NCBI GenBank assembly: GCA_016235765.1
Contig: JACRIZ010000111.1
Location: 1 to 38,404, forward strand
Origin: Rhodocyclales bacterium
GTDB taxonomy: Bacteria > Pseudomonadota > Gammaproteobacteria > Burkholderiales > Rhodocyclaceae
Direction of reading: 5' to 3'
DNA length: 38,404 nt
Shown here: one piece after another, positions 9,443 through 17,418 of the stretch
Position numbering within the stretch: position 1 is the stretch's first letter
Layout of the letters: each line of letters starts with the position of its first letter
Position numbers and translations under genes: made by a program
The notes under the pieces: generated by a model
Databases searched by the model: none
What the model was told of the DNA's origin: nothing
Seen by the model: only the letters and a program-made list of their open reading frames with translations

Positions 9443-10491
9443 GCAAGGTAAGAGAGAACTACGTCCGTCCCCTCGATCTCAAGCATGGCCGCGTCGACAT
9501 GACGCACGGCTCCGGCGGCCGGGCGATGGCCCAATTGATCGAGGAGCTGTTCGGCCGCCATTTCGACAACGAATTCCTGCGCCAGGGCAACGACGGCGCC
9601 AGCCTGCCGCTGCCGGCGGGCGGCCGGCTGGTGATGTCCTGCGACGGTCACGTTGTGTCGCCGCTGTTCTTCCCCGGCGGCGACATCGGCTGCCTGTCGG
9701 TACACGGCACCATCAACGACGTCGCGGTGATGGGGGCGCAGCCGCTCTATCTGGCGGCGAGCTTCATCCTCGAAGAGGGCTTCCCGTTGGCCGACCTGGC
9801 GAAGATCGTCGAGTCGATGGCGCTGGCGGCGAAGCATGCGGGCGTGCCCGTCGTCACCGGCGACACCAAGGTGGTCGAGGCGGGCAAGGCCGATGGCGTG
9901 TTCATCACCACCACCGGCGTCGGCGTGGTGCCCGCAGGCGTGGCGCTGTCCGGCGACCGCGCGCGGCCGGGCGACGTCATCCTGCTTTCCGGCACCATCG
10001 GCGACCACGGCATGGCGATCATGGCGCTGCGGGAAAGCCTCGGCTTTTCGGCGCCCATCGTCTCCGACACCGCGGCGCTGCATGGCCTGATCGCGGCGAT
10101 GCTGGCCTGCGGCGCCGACATCCGCTGCCTGCGCGATCCGACGCGCGGCGGCCTGGCCACCACGCTCAACGAGATCGCGCGCCAGTCGGGCGTCGGCATG
10201 ATGCTCGACGAGGCCGCCATTCCGGTGAATCCGGAAGTGGCCGCCGCCTGCGAGTTCCTCGGCCTTGATCCGCTCTATGTCGCCAACGAGGGCAAGCTGA
10301 TCGCCATCGTCGCCGATGGCGACGCGGACAAGCTGCTGGCCGCGATGCGCGCGCATCCGCAGGGCGCCCGCGCGGCGAGGATCGGCACCGTGCTGTCCGA
10401 CGACCACCATTTCGTGCAGATGACCACCGGCTTCGGCGGCCGGCGTATCGTCGATTGGCTGACCGGGGAACAACTGCCGCGGATTTGTTGA
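9439..10491 (+). CDS. hypE: Carbamoyl-dehydrating protein HypE
   Basis: A 350-residue ATP-dependent enzyme that turns the thiocarbamate on its C-terminal Cys into thiocyanate, the CN source for the active-site iron. The C-terminus is PRIC, exactly the conserved ending with the reactive Cys. The N-terminal glycine-rich MTHGSGGRAM and the DPTRGGLATTLNE block are typical of the PurM/SelD-like fold. The start is the ATG that overlaps the hypD stop; its own stop overlaps hypX by one base (TGATG). Confidence 0.96.
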   Translation: MSKVRENYVRPLDLKHGRVDMTHGSGGRAMAQLIEELFGRHFDNEFLRQGNDGASLPLPAGGRLVMSCDGHVVSPLFFPGGDIGCLSVHGTINDVAVMGAQPLYLAASFILEEGFPLADLAKIVESMALAAKHAGVPVVTGDTKVVEAGKADGVFITTTGVGVVPAGVALSGDRARPGDVILLSGTIGDHGMAIMALRESLGFSAPIVSDTAALHGLIAAMLACGADIRCLRDPTRGGLATTLNEIARQSGVGMMLDEAAIPVNPEVAAACEFLGLDPLYVANEGKLIAIVADGDADKLLAAMRAHPQGARAARIGTVLSDDHHFVQMTTGFGGRRIVDWLTGEQLPRIC

Positions 10492-12197
10492 TGCGCATCC
10501 TGTTCCTGACCCACAGCTTCAACAGCCTGACCCAGCGGCTCTACGCCGAACTGTCGGCGCGGGACCACGAGGTCTCGATCGAGTTCGACATCAACGACGC
10601 CGTCGCCGAACAGGCGGTCGATCTGTTCCGGCCGCAGCTCATCGTCGCCCCATACCTGCGCCGCGCGATTCCGGAGAGCATCTGGGCTAAACACGTCTGC
10701 CTCATCGTGCATCCGGGCATCGTCGGCGACCGCGGTCCGTCGGCGCTCGATTGGGCAATCCAGGACGGCGAGGCGGAGTGGGGCGTGACGGTGCTGCAGG
10801 CCGAGGCGGAGATGGACGCGGGGCCGGTCTGGGCCACGGCGAGCTTCCCGATGCGGCGGGGCCGTAAGGCCAGCCTTTATCGCAGCGAGGTGACCGAGGC
10901 CGCGGCGCAGGCGCTGATCGAGGCAGTGACGAAATTCGCGGCCGGCGGCAAGCCGGTGCCGCTCGTTCAAACCAATGGGTGTGGCAAACTGCGGCCGCTG
11001 ATGCGCCAGACCGACCGCGCCATCGACTGGCAGCGCGACGACAGCGCCACCGTGCTGCGCAAGATCGATTCGGCGGATGGTTTCCCGGGTGTTGCCGACC
11101 AACTGTCCGGCGAACCCTGCCATCTGTTCGACGCCTGGCCCGAGGCAAAAGTCAGTCGTGGCGATGCGCCACCCGGAGCAATCATCGGCCGGCGCGAGAC
11201 GGCATTGCTGCGCGCCACTGCCGACGGCGCGGTCTGGATCGGCCACGTCAAGCGCAAGGACGGCATCAAGCTGCCGGCGACGGTCGCCTTCGCCGAGCAG
11301 GCTTCGAAGCTGCCGGAACTGCCGCTCGACAGTTGGTGGTCGGCATCGCACACCACCTGGCAGGACATCCGCTACGAGGAGGCCGACGAGGTCGGCTTCC
11401 TGCACTTCGAGTTCTACAACGGCGCCATGGGCACGGCGCACTGCGACCGCCTGCGCGCCGCCTTCGAATGGGCACGCGGCCGGCCGACCCGCGTGCTGGT
11501 GCTGATGGGCGGTGCCGACTTCTGGTCGAACGGCATCCACCTCAACCTGATCGAGCAGTCGGCGAGCCCCGCCGACGAGTCCTGGGCCAACATCAACGCC
11601 ATCGACGACCTGGCCGAAGCCATTCTGCGCTGCGACGACAAGCTCACGGTGGCGGCGCTGCGCGGCAATGCCGGCGCCGGCGGGTCCTTCCTGGCGCGCG
11701 CGGCCGACCAGGTCTGGGTGCGCGACGGCGTCATGCTCAATCCGCACTACAAGAACATGGGCAACCTCTACGGCTCGGAATTCTGGAGCTACCTGCTGCC
11801 GCCGCGGGTCGGCAGCGAGGGCGCCAGCGCGATCATGCAGCAGCGCCTGCCCATGACGGCGCGCGGGGCCGTGGCCGCCGGGTTCTACGACGCCTGCCTG
11901 GCCGGCGACCAGGCCGCCTTCCTGGCCGACGTGGCGCGGCGTGCTGCAGAGTTGGCGTCAGTTCCGGACTTTGTCGACCGCGTGCGCGACAAGCAGCGCC
12001 GCCGCGCGGCGGACGAGGCGGCCAAGCCACTGGCCGTGTGGCGCAGCGAGGAACTGGAACACATGCGGCGCAACTTCTTCGGCTTCGATCCCAGCTACCA
12101 CGTGGCGCGCTGGCATTTCGTGCGCAAGTCGCCGCAGTCGTGGACGCCGCGCCACCTGGCGCGACATCGCGAGCTCGGCTGGAACATTCCCGCCTGA
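10491..12197 (+). CDS. hypX: Hydrogenase maturation protein HypX/HoxX (CO ligand synthesis)
   Basis: A 568-residue two-domain protein. The N-terminal half resembles the formyl-tetrahydrofolate-dependent formyltransferase fold (HPGIVGDRGPSALDWAI). The C-terminal half, from about residue 295, resembles enoyl-CoA hydratase (FWSNGIHLNLIE; LRGNAGAGGSFLARAADQ). Established work on the family shows HypX supplies the CO ligand from a formyl group under aerobic conditions. Its presence therefore implies hydrogenase maturation in air. A dispersed repeat copy (11147-11173) encodes AKVSRGDAPPG in the second part of the formyltransferase half, probably in a loop. The gene directly follows hypE. Confidence 0.93.
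   Translation: MRILFLTHSFNSLTQRLYAELSARDHEVSIEFDINDAVAEQAVDLFRPQLIVAPYLRRAIPESIWAKHVCLIVHPGIVGDRGPSALDWAIQDGEAEWGVTVLQAEAEMDAGPVWATASFPMRRGRKASLYRSEVTEAAAQALIEAVTKFAAGGKPVPLVQTNGCGKLRPLMRQTDRAIDWQRDDSATVLRKIDSADGFPGVADQLSGEPCHLFDAWPEAKVSRGDAPPGAIIGRRETALLRATADGAVWIGHVKRKDGIKLPATVAFAEQASKLPELPLDSWWSASHTTWQDIRYEEADEVGFLHFEFYNGAMGTAHCDRLRAAFEWARGRPTRVLVLMGGADFWSNGIHLNLIEQSASPADESWANINAIDDLAEAILRCDDKLTVAALRGNAGAGGSFLARAADQVWVRDGVMLNPHYKNMGNLYGSEFWSYLLPPRVGSEGASAIMQQRLPMTARGAVAAGFYDACLAGDQAAFLADVARRAAELASVPDFVDRVRDKQRRRAADEAAKPLAVWRSEELEHMRRNFFGFDPSYHVARWHFVRKSPQSWTPRHLARHRELGWNIPA
11147..11173 (-). repeat. Dispersed hairpin repeat, copy in hypX
   Basis: AAAAGTCAGTC followed by GTGGCG (11158-11163), ATG, CGCCAC (11167-11172). 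Read in frame as KVSRGDAP. Confidence 0.85.
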
Positions 12198-12237
12198 CGG
12201 GATACCATCCGCGCAGAACCCTACTGCGGAGAGAGAC

Positions 12238-12558
12238 ATGTCCTGCCGGATCACCCTGTTGTTCAGCGATGGCCAGGAACTGGAAACCCTGGTGACCGAC
12301 GCCGAAATTGCCCGTTTCGATCACGACTCGGCGCACCAGTGGCTGGGGCATGAGTTCGAGGAGGCCGGCTGCGTGCCGAGCAACCCGATGGGCAAGCTGC
12401 TGGCGGCCGACAAGATCATCACGCTCGCCAAGAGCCGGACGCGCGCCGTCTTCGAGAGCGATTCGCCCTGGGTGCGCAATTACCTGGCGGCCACTGCGGC
12501 GGCACTCGGCCGCCCGGTGGTCAGTATCAACCTGGTCGACCACACGCTCGGGTTCTGA
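12238..12558 (+). CDS. Unrecognised 106-residue protein between hypX and nikR
   Basis: I do not recognise this family. It is a soluble-looking protein starting MSCRITLLFSDGQELETLV, with a predicted beta-rich N-terminus and a helical middle (SAHQWLGHEFEEAG). It has only two Cys (Cys3, and Cys in EAGCVPSN) and several His in the first 40 residues. There is no signal peptide or membrane segment. An AGAGAGAC Shine-Dalgarno precedes the ATG, and nikR starts 4 bases after its stop, so it is almost certainly expressed. The position between hypX and nikR suggests a hydrogenase- or nickel-linked role, but nothing in the sequence proves it. Confidence 0.82.
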   Translation: MSCRITLLFSDGQELETLVTDAEIARFDHDSAHQWLGHEFEEAGCVPSNPMGKLLAADKIITLAKSRTRAVFESDSPWVRNYLAATAAALGRPVVSINLVDHTLGF

Positions 12559-12562
12559 TCTC

Positions 12563-13042
12563 GTGGAACGCTTCACCATCTCGCTGGACGAGGACCTGGC
12601 GCGCGAGTTCGATGAACTGATCGCCAGGCGCGGCTACCAGAACCGCTCCGAGGCGATCCGCGACCTGCTGCGCAGCCAGTTGGAGTCGGCGCGCCAGTCG
12701 GGTTCGGCCGGCGACTACTGCGTCGCCAACCTGTCCTACGTCTATAACCACCACGAGCGCGACCTTGCCGAGCGGCTCACCGAGCTTCAGCACGGCCACC
12801 ACGACTTGACGGTGGCCACCTTGCACGCGCACCTGGACCACGACAACTGCCTGGAAAGCGTGATCCTCAAGGGCTCGGTCGGTTCGGTGCGCGCCTTCGC
12901 CGACACCCTGATCGCCGAGCGCGGCGTGCGCCACGGCAGCCTCAATGTGGTGTCGGTCGAAGTGGACCAGGGCCGCCACAGCCACGGCTACGCGCCGCGC
13001 GGCAAGCTCGCCGCCCATCTCCATTTACGCCCCAAGACCTGA
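12563..13042 (+). CDS. nikR: Nickel-responsive repressor NikR
   Basis: A 159-residue ribbon-helix-helix regulator (DNA-binding part about residues 1-45, RFTISLDEDLAREFDELI) fused to an ACT-like nickel-binding domain. All four high-affinity Ni ligands known in E. coli NikR have counterparts: H77, H88, H90 and C96. The start is a GTG 4 bases after the previous stop. The C-terminal tail is His-rich (HSHGY, AAHLHLRP), longer than in the E. coli protein. It is the last gene of the hup-hyp operon, so NikR is probably made together with the Ni-loading machinery. A matching operator is found on the nicT promoter. Confidence 0.95.
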   Translation: MERFTISLDEDLAREFDELIARRGYQNRSEAIRDLLRSQLESARQSGSAGDYCVANLSYVYNHHERDLAERLTELQHGHHDLTVATLHAHLDHDNCLESVILKGSVGSVRAFADTLIAERGVRHGSLNVVSVEVDQGRHSHGYAPRGKLAAHLHLRPKT

Positions 13043-13187
13043 TTGCCGTCAGGGCTGTCTCCCATCGGCGACATCTGAGAAAAGGCGGGCTTCAGGCGCT
13101 CTAATCCCAAGGGTCGGCAGCAGACGAAAGCGTAGCATCAACGAAAATTTTGCCACGCTGCCGCGTCGATCCGATTTGGGATACGGG
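13043..13187 (+). promoter_or_regulatory. Leader region with long inverted repeat before the GGDEF-EAL gene
   Basis: This 145-base gap after nikR contains two nested inverted-repeat arms. ATCCCAA (13104-13110) pairs with TTGGGAT (13176-13182), and CGGCAGC (13115-13121) pairs with GCTGCCG (13157-13163). The outer arm ends 5 bases before the ATG of the next gene, so the folded form would sit over its weak ribosome site (GGGATGGGAG). There is no run of T after it, so a simple terminator is unlikely. Its function is not known. Confidence 0.45.
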
Positions 13188-15590
13188 ATGGGAGATGAAA
13201 GCCTGAAGGTTCACTTGTGGTCGCGCTTGACTTTCGCGGCCCGCTTGACCGTGGGAGCCGCGATCGTCCTGGCGGCTTCGGCGGCGATCCTGCTGGTAAC
13301 CGTCACCGTTCGCGACGCGCTCTCCCTCAGCGGCGAACTCGAGCGCCAACTCCAGATCGACATCTCGTCCTCCCTGCCGGCCATCGCGGGCGCCGTGGCG
13401 GCAAGCAACGCCAACGCCGTGCGCGAGATACTTTCCACCCGGCGCGGCCAAGCCAATGTTCGCCACATGGTCTGGCGCGGTACCGACGGCGTAGTCGTCG
13501 ACGTGGCGGGCGATGTGACACCCTACTTTGCGCCGGCGTGGTTCGTCTCGGGCGTCGGCGTCACCGAACCAGTCGCTTCGCGGGTGCTGATCAACGGCGG
13601 CCGCAACTACGGCACGCTGATGGTCTCGATGTCCACCGCTGCGGGCGTCAATCGCCTCTGGACCGGTTTCCTGAGCCATCTGAACCTTCTCGCGCTGGCG
13701 GTCGGCCTTGAATTCCTCGGCATCGTCCTGATCCTGCGCTCTGGCCTGCGGCCGCTCGAAGGCCTGATCGCCGGCGCCCAGCGCCTTGGCGGTGGCGATC
13801 TGTCGGCGCGCATTGCGCCCAGCGGTGGCCCGGAGATGCGCCAGACCATCGCCGCTTTCAACGGCATGGCCGAGAACCTCGGCAGGACGCTGCAGGAATT
13901 GCGCCGCAGCCACGAGGAGTTGCGCATCGCCGCCACCGCCTTCGAATCCGAGGAGGGCATGATCGTCACCGACACGCAGCAGGTGATCCTGCGCGTGAAT
14001 CGCGCCTTCGTCTCCATTACCGGCTACGAGCCCGAAGAGGCGCTCGGCCAGACGCCGCGCATGCTGCAGGCCAGCGATCTCGACGACGCCTACTACCAGC
14101 AGACCTGGCGTACGGTCGAGCGCGATCGTTTCTGGCAGGGCGAGCTCTGGAACCGGCACAAGCAGGGGCGTTTGTATCCGGTCTGGCAGAGCATTTCCGC
14201 GGTGGTGACGCCCGAAGGCCGGATTACGCATTTTGTCGTGGCGTTCAGCGACATCTCGCAGCGCAAGGAGGCCGAGGAGCAGATCAGAAACCTGGCCTTC
14301 TTCGATTCCCTGACCCAACTGCCGAACCGGCGCCTGCTGATCGACCGCCTCGGCCAGGCCGTGGCGTCGGCGACCCGCCAACACCAGTACGGCGCGCTGT
14401 TGTTCCTGGATCTCGACTACTTCAAGCTGCTCAACGACACCGAGGGCCACGAGGCGGGCGACGAACTGCTGATCGAAACGGCGCGGCGCCTGCGCAATTG
14501 CGCCCGCGACGGCGATACCGTGGCGCGCCTGGGCGGCGACGAGTTCGTGGTCATGCTCGAGGATCTCGGCAGCGACGAAGCGATTGCCGCCGCCGATGCC
14601 GAGGCCACCGGGCGGCGCATCCTGGAAGCGGCGGCGCTGCCTTTCGCGCTGCGCGGCCGCGAGTACCACGGCACGGTAAGCATCGGCATCAGCCTGTTCG
14701 ACGACAAGCAGCACAACGTCGACGAACTGCTCAAGCGCGCCGACGTGGCCATGTACCAGGCCAAATCGAGCGGCCGCAATCGTGTCTGCTTCTTCGATCC
14801 GGCCATGCAGCAGTCGCTGGTCGAGCGGGCGGCCATGGAAAGCGAACTGCGCCGCGTCGTCGCGCAGGGGCAACTGGTCCTGCACTACCAGCCGCAGTTG
14901 GACGACCACAACCGCATCCTCGGGGCCGAAGCGCTGCTGCGCTGGGAGCATCCGTTGCGCGGACTGGTGCCGCCTGCCGAGTTCATTCCGCTCGCCGAAG
15001 AGACCGGCCTCATCATCCCGATCGGCAACTGGGTTCTGGAGACCGCCTGCCGGCAACTCAAGGAATGGTCGCAGAACGACCGGACGAGCGACCTGGTGCT
15101 GGCGGTCAATGTCAGCGTCAAGCAGTTCCATCAGTCGGACTTCGTCGAGAATGTCCAGCGGATCGTCGAGCAAAGCGGTGCCAACCCGCACCGACTCAAG
15201 CTGGAACTGACCGAAAGCGTGATCGTCGACGACATTGCCGATACCATCGAGAAGATGAAGGCCCTCAAGGCCTACGGCATCGGTTTCTCGATGGACGACT
15301 TCGGCACCGGCTACTCCTCGCTGTCCTACCTGCGACGCCTGCCGCTCGACCAGTTGAAGATCGACCGCTCCTTCATCCACGAGATCGAGACCAACACGGG
15401 CGATGCCGTGATCGTCAAGACCATCATCGCCATGGCGCACGCGCTCGGCTTGGATGTGATCGCCGAGGGCGTCGAGAAGGAGGCGCAGCACCACTTCCTC
15501 AATCTGAACGACTGCCCGGCCTACCAGGGCTTCCTGTTCGGCCAGCCGGTGCCGGTCAGCATCTTCGAGAAACTGCTCGAAGAACGGTAG
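13188..15590 (+). CDS. Membrane-bound PAS-GGDEF-EAL cyclic-di-GMP protein
   Basis: An 800-residue bifunctional-type c-di-GMP enzyme. Order: transmembrane helix (about 13-37), extracytoplasmic sensor region, second helix (about 165-185), HAMP-like linker, PAS domain (about 247-365), GGDEF and EAL. The cyclase signature GGDEF is intact at 449-453, with the inhibitory-site RDGD five residues upstream. The phosphodiesterase motif EALLRW starts at 581 and DDFGTGYSSLSYL, KIDRSF and EGVEKEAQ are present. Both activities are therefore plausible. The start was chosen as the ATG after the leader inverted repeat; the frame is open upstream but overlaps nikR. The sensed signal is unknown. Confidence 0.93.
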   Translation: MGDESLKVHLWSRLTFAARLTVGAAIVLAASAAILLVTVTVRDALSLSGELERQLQIDISSSLPAIAGAVAASNANAVREILSTRRGQANVRHMVWRGTDGVVVDVAGDVTPYFAPAWFVSGVGVTEPVASRVLINGGRNYGTLMVSMSTAAGVNRLWTGFLSHLNLLALAVGLEFLGIVLILRSGLRPLEGLIAGAQRLGGGDLSARIAPSGGPEMRQTIAAFNGMAENLGRTLQELRRSHEELRIAATAFESEEGMIVTDTQQVILRVNRAFVSITGYEPEEALGQTPRMLQASDLDDAYYQQTWRTVERDRFWQGELWNRHKQGRLYPVWQSISAVVTPEGRITHFVVAFSDISQRKEAEEQIRNLAFFDSLTQLPNRRLLIDRLGQAVASATRQHQYGALLFLDLDYFKLLNDTEGHEAGDELLIETARRLRNCARDGDTVARLGGDEFVVMLEDLGSDEAIAAADAEATGRRILEAAALPFALRGREYHGTVSIGISLFDDKQHNVDELLKRADVAMYQAKSSGRNRVCFFDPAMQQSLVERAAMESELRRVVAQGQLVLHYQPQLDDHNRILGAEALLRWEHPLRGLVPPAEFIPLAEETGLIIPIGNWVLETACRQLKEWSQNDRTSDLVLAVNVSVKQFHQSDFVENVQRIVEQSGANPHRLKLELTESVIVDDIADTIEKMKALKAYGIGFSMDDFGTGYSSLSYLRRLPLDQLKIDRSFIHEIETNTGDAVIVKTIIAMAHALGLDVIAEGVEKEAQHHFLNLNDCPAYQGFLFGQPVPVSIFEKLLEER

Positions 15591-15603
15591 GCGACGAACG
15601 ACG

Positions 15604-16095
15604 ATGACAGGATCGTCCGTCCTGCCGGATCGCTCGGCCGCCGAGCAGGCGCGGGTCGAAGGCCTGTTGCGCGAGATTTTCGACCAGCGGATACGCTTCA
15701 ATCACTGGCTCGGACTGAGGGTGCATTCGCTGGCGCCGGCCGCGCCGCAGTTGGCCTTCGACATGCGCGACGAACTGATCGGCAACTTCGTCCAGGGCCG
15801 CCTGCACGGCGGCATGATCGCCGCCACGCTCGACACCGTCGGCGGCCTGGCCGTCGCGGTGGCCGTCGCCGAGAAGCACAAGAGCGAAACGGCCGAACAG
15901 ATCGGCCATCGCTTCAACCGGGTCGGCACCATCGACATGCGGGTCGATTACCTGCGACCCGGCATCGGCCGCGGCTTCGTCGCCACCGGCCGGGTGATCC
16001 GCCTCGGTGGGCGCATCGCCTCGGTGCAGATGATGCTGGAGAACGAGGGTGGCGAAACCATCGCCACCGGCACTGCGGCCTACGTGATCACCTGA
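15604..16095 (+). CDS. Hot-dog fold thioesterase (PaaI/YigI-like)
   Basis: A 163-residue single hot-dog domain. The segment GNFVQGRLHGGMIAATLDTVG matches the active-site helix region of PaaI-type acyl-CoA thioesterases, where an H-G-G followed by an acidic residue on the helix is typical. MRVDYLRPGIG is the usual central strand. It lies 13 bases after the c-di-GMP gene and may be cotranscribed with it. The substrate cannot be inferred. Confidence 0.85.
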   Translation: MTGSSVLPDRSAAEQARVEGLLREIFDQRIRFNHWLGLRVHSLAPAAPQLAFDMRDELIGNFVQGRLHGGMIAATLDTVGGLAVAVAVAEKHKSETAEQIGHRFNRVGTIDMRVDYLRPGIGRGFVATGRVIRLGGRIASVQMMLENEGGETIATGTAAYVIT

Positions 16096-16104
16096 TCCGG
16101 CCGG

Positions 16105-16467
16105 CTACCTGGACGACGTACCGTCGGTGACGGGAGCGGGTTCCCGGCTGCCGCCCTTGACGGAACTTCCCACGTCCTTGGCGGCGTCGCGCACGGCGTG
16201 ACCGGCCTTGATCGCCGTGTCCTTGGCGGCGCGGCCGACAGTCACTGCCGTATCCTTGACGGCATGGCCGACGCCGACGCCGGCATCCTTGGCGGCATGG
16301 CCGATTTCAACCGCCGTATCCTTCACGGCACGGCCGGCGCCCGCGGCGGCCTGACCGATGCTTTCGTCGGACTTGGCCGGTGCCTGGCTGTCCTCCGCCC
16401 GTCCGTAACTGACATTGCTGAGCAGAATCATCAACATGACGCTGAGGCTGGTGGCGATTTTTCTCAT
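16105..16467 (-). CDS. Exported LEA-like protein with 11-residue tandem repeats
   Basis: A 120-residue protein with an N-terminal signal peptide (MRKIATSLSVMLMILLSNVSYGRA, cleavage near residue 24). About five consecutive 11-residue units follow: AVKDTAVEIGH, AAKDAGVGVGH, AVKDTAVTVGR, AAKDTAIKAGH, AVRDAAKDVGS. An 11-residue period rich in Ala, Lys, Asp and Thr resembles group-3 LEA/apolipoprotein-like amphipathic helices. The DNA carries a matching 33-base tandem repeat. GGAGAG lies 4 bases before the ATG. It is likely an envelope stress or membrane-associated helix protein, but the function is inferred only from repeat type. It is convergent with the thioesterase and divergent from nicT. Confidence 0.8.
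   Translation of the reverse strand: MRKIATSLSVMLMILLSNVSYGRAEDSQAPAKSDESIGQAAAGAGRAVKDTAVEIGHAAKDAGVGVGHAVKDTAVTVGRAAKDTAIKAGHAVRDAAKDVGSSVKGGSREPAPVTDGTSSR
16168..16345 (-). repeat. 33-bp tandem repeats encoding 11-residue units
   Basis: Five to six imperfect 33-base units inside the LEA-like gene, recognisable on the plus strand by recurring TCCTTGGCGGC / TCCTTGACGGC blocks separated by 33 bases. The period matches the 11-residue protein repeat, so the array is coding. Unit number could vary between strains by slippage or recombination. Confidence 0.8.
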
Positions 16468-16558
16468 GGGTCTCTCCGTGTCCACTACTTGATCGATTCT
16501 ATAGGACTCGCGCCCGGGATCGAGGTTCTGTCGCCAGGGGGCGACTCGATAAAAAATG

Positions 16559-16596
16559 CTGGCACCAGTAAGAACAATGGGTATAGACTTCTTACC
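16559..16596 (+). promoter_or_regulatory. nicT promoter with overlapping NikR-type operator
   Basis: A sigma70-like promoter reads CTGGCA (16559-16564), 17 bases, TATAGA (16582-16587), predicting a start site at about 16594-16597, on or beside the ATG at 16597. Overlapping it is the inverted repeat GTAAGA (16568-16573) N16 TCTTAC (16590-16595). E. coli NikR binds GTATGA-N16-TCATAC, so arm length, spacing and sequence agree apart from one base in each arm. No Shine-Dalgarno is seen before the ATG, so the transcript may be leaderless. NikR with nickel would cover the -10 element and repress transcription. Confidence 0.72.
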
Positions 16597-17415
16597 ATGG
16601 ATATCGATCTTCCCGCCGAATGGTCCGCCCTGTGTCTGCTGGTGTTCGCGTTGGGCGCTCGGCACGGCCTCGACGCAGACCACCTGGCCGCCATCGACGG
16701 CATGACGCGCTTCAATGCGCGCGTCCGGCCGGGCTTGGCGCGCGTCTGCGGCACGCTGTTCTCGGTGGGCCACGGCGCGGTGGTCGTCACCATTGCCCTG
16801 ACCGTCAGTGCGATCGCCGGGCATTGGCAGGCGCCGGCTTGGCTCGAGGTCTCGGGTTCGCTGGTTTCCATCGTGATCCTCACCGGCCTGGGTTTCGTCA
16901 ATCTGTATGCAGTGTTGAACACGGCACCCGATGAGGTGGTCCAGCCGATCGGCCTGCGGGGGCGCTTCCTGGGGCGTTTGCTGCGCGTCGATCACCCCGC
17001 GGCAGTCATGGCAGTCGGCGCGATGTTCGCACTTTCCTTCGATACCGTCAGCCAGGCGTTGCTGTTCGCGCTGACGGCCGAGCAGTTTGGCGGGTGGCGG
17101 TCCGCCCTGCTTCTGGGGCTGCTGTTCATGTCCGGCATGTTGCTTACCGACGGCATCAACGGCTTCTGGATTTCGCGCCTGATCCGGCGCGCGGACCAGA
17201 CGGCCAGGATCGCGTCGCGCGCGATGGGACTGGTGGTTGCCATACTCAGCCTCGCGGTCGCCGGCTTCAGCTTGGCGAAGTGGTCGCTGCCCGCGATCGA
17301 CGCCTGGGGTGAGGGCAAGGACCTCGCCCTCGGCATGGGGGTTATTTCCGTCATTGCGGCGAGCTTCCTGTTCGCCATGTGGCTGGCGCGGCGACCGATC
17401 TCGACCGCGCGCTAG
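16597..17415 (+). CDS. nicT: NiCoT-family nickel transporter
   Basis: A 272-residue membrane permease for nickel (possibly cobalt). The signature H-x4-D-H of helix II is present as RHGLDADHLAAID near residue 23, and TLFSVGHGAVV and ALSFDTVSQALLF are the next conserved NiCoT blocks. About eight hydrophobic segments are seen. The ATG follows directly after the NikR-like operator; starts further downstream would remove the metal-selectivity motif. hupK follows after 3 bases. Together with nikR it forms a supply loop for the hydrogenase. Confidence 0.93.
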   Translation: MDIDLPAEWSALCLLVFALGARHGLDADHLAAIDGMTRFNARVRPGLARVCGTLFSVGHGAVVVTIALTVSAIAGHWQAPAWLEVSGSLVSIVILTGLGFVNLYAVLNTAPDEVVQPIGLRGRFLGRLLRVDHPAAVMAVGAMFALSFDTVSQALLFALTAEQFGGWRSALLLGLLFMSGMLLTDGINGFWISRLIRRADQTARIASRAMGLVVAILSLAVAGFSLAKWSLPAIDAWGEGKDLALGMGVISVIAASFLFAMWLARRPISTAR

Positions 17416-17418
17416 GCA

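Noticed and set aside
13101-15701. An 866-codon open frame antisense to the GGDEF-EAL gene
   Set aside because: It mirrors a gene with intact catalytic motifs, its translation is His/Arg/Gln-rich low-complexity sequence without recognisable domains, and such shadows are common at this GC content.
16168-16345. 33-bp regular repeats considered as a CRISPR array
   Set aside because: The units are contiguous without spacers, and they encode an 11-residue protein repeat in a gene with a signal peptide.
16198-16596. An in-frame upstream extension of nicT through the LEA-like gene
   Set aside because: The extension is the antisense of the tandem repeats, and the nicT ATG at 16597 lies just after a good promoter and operator.
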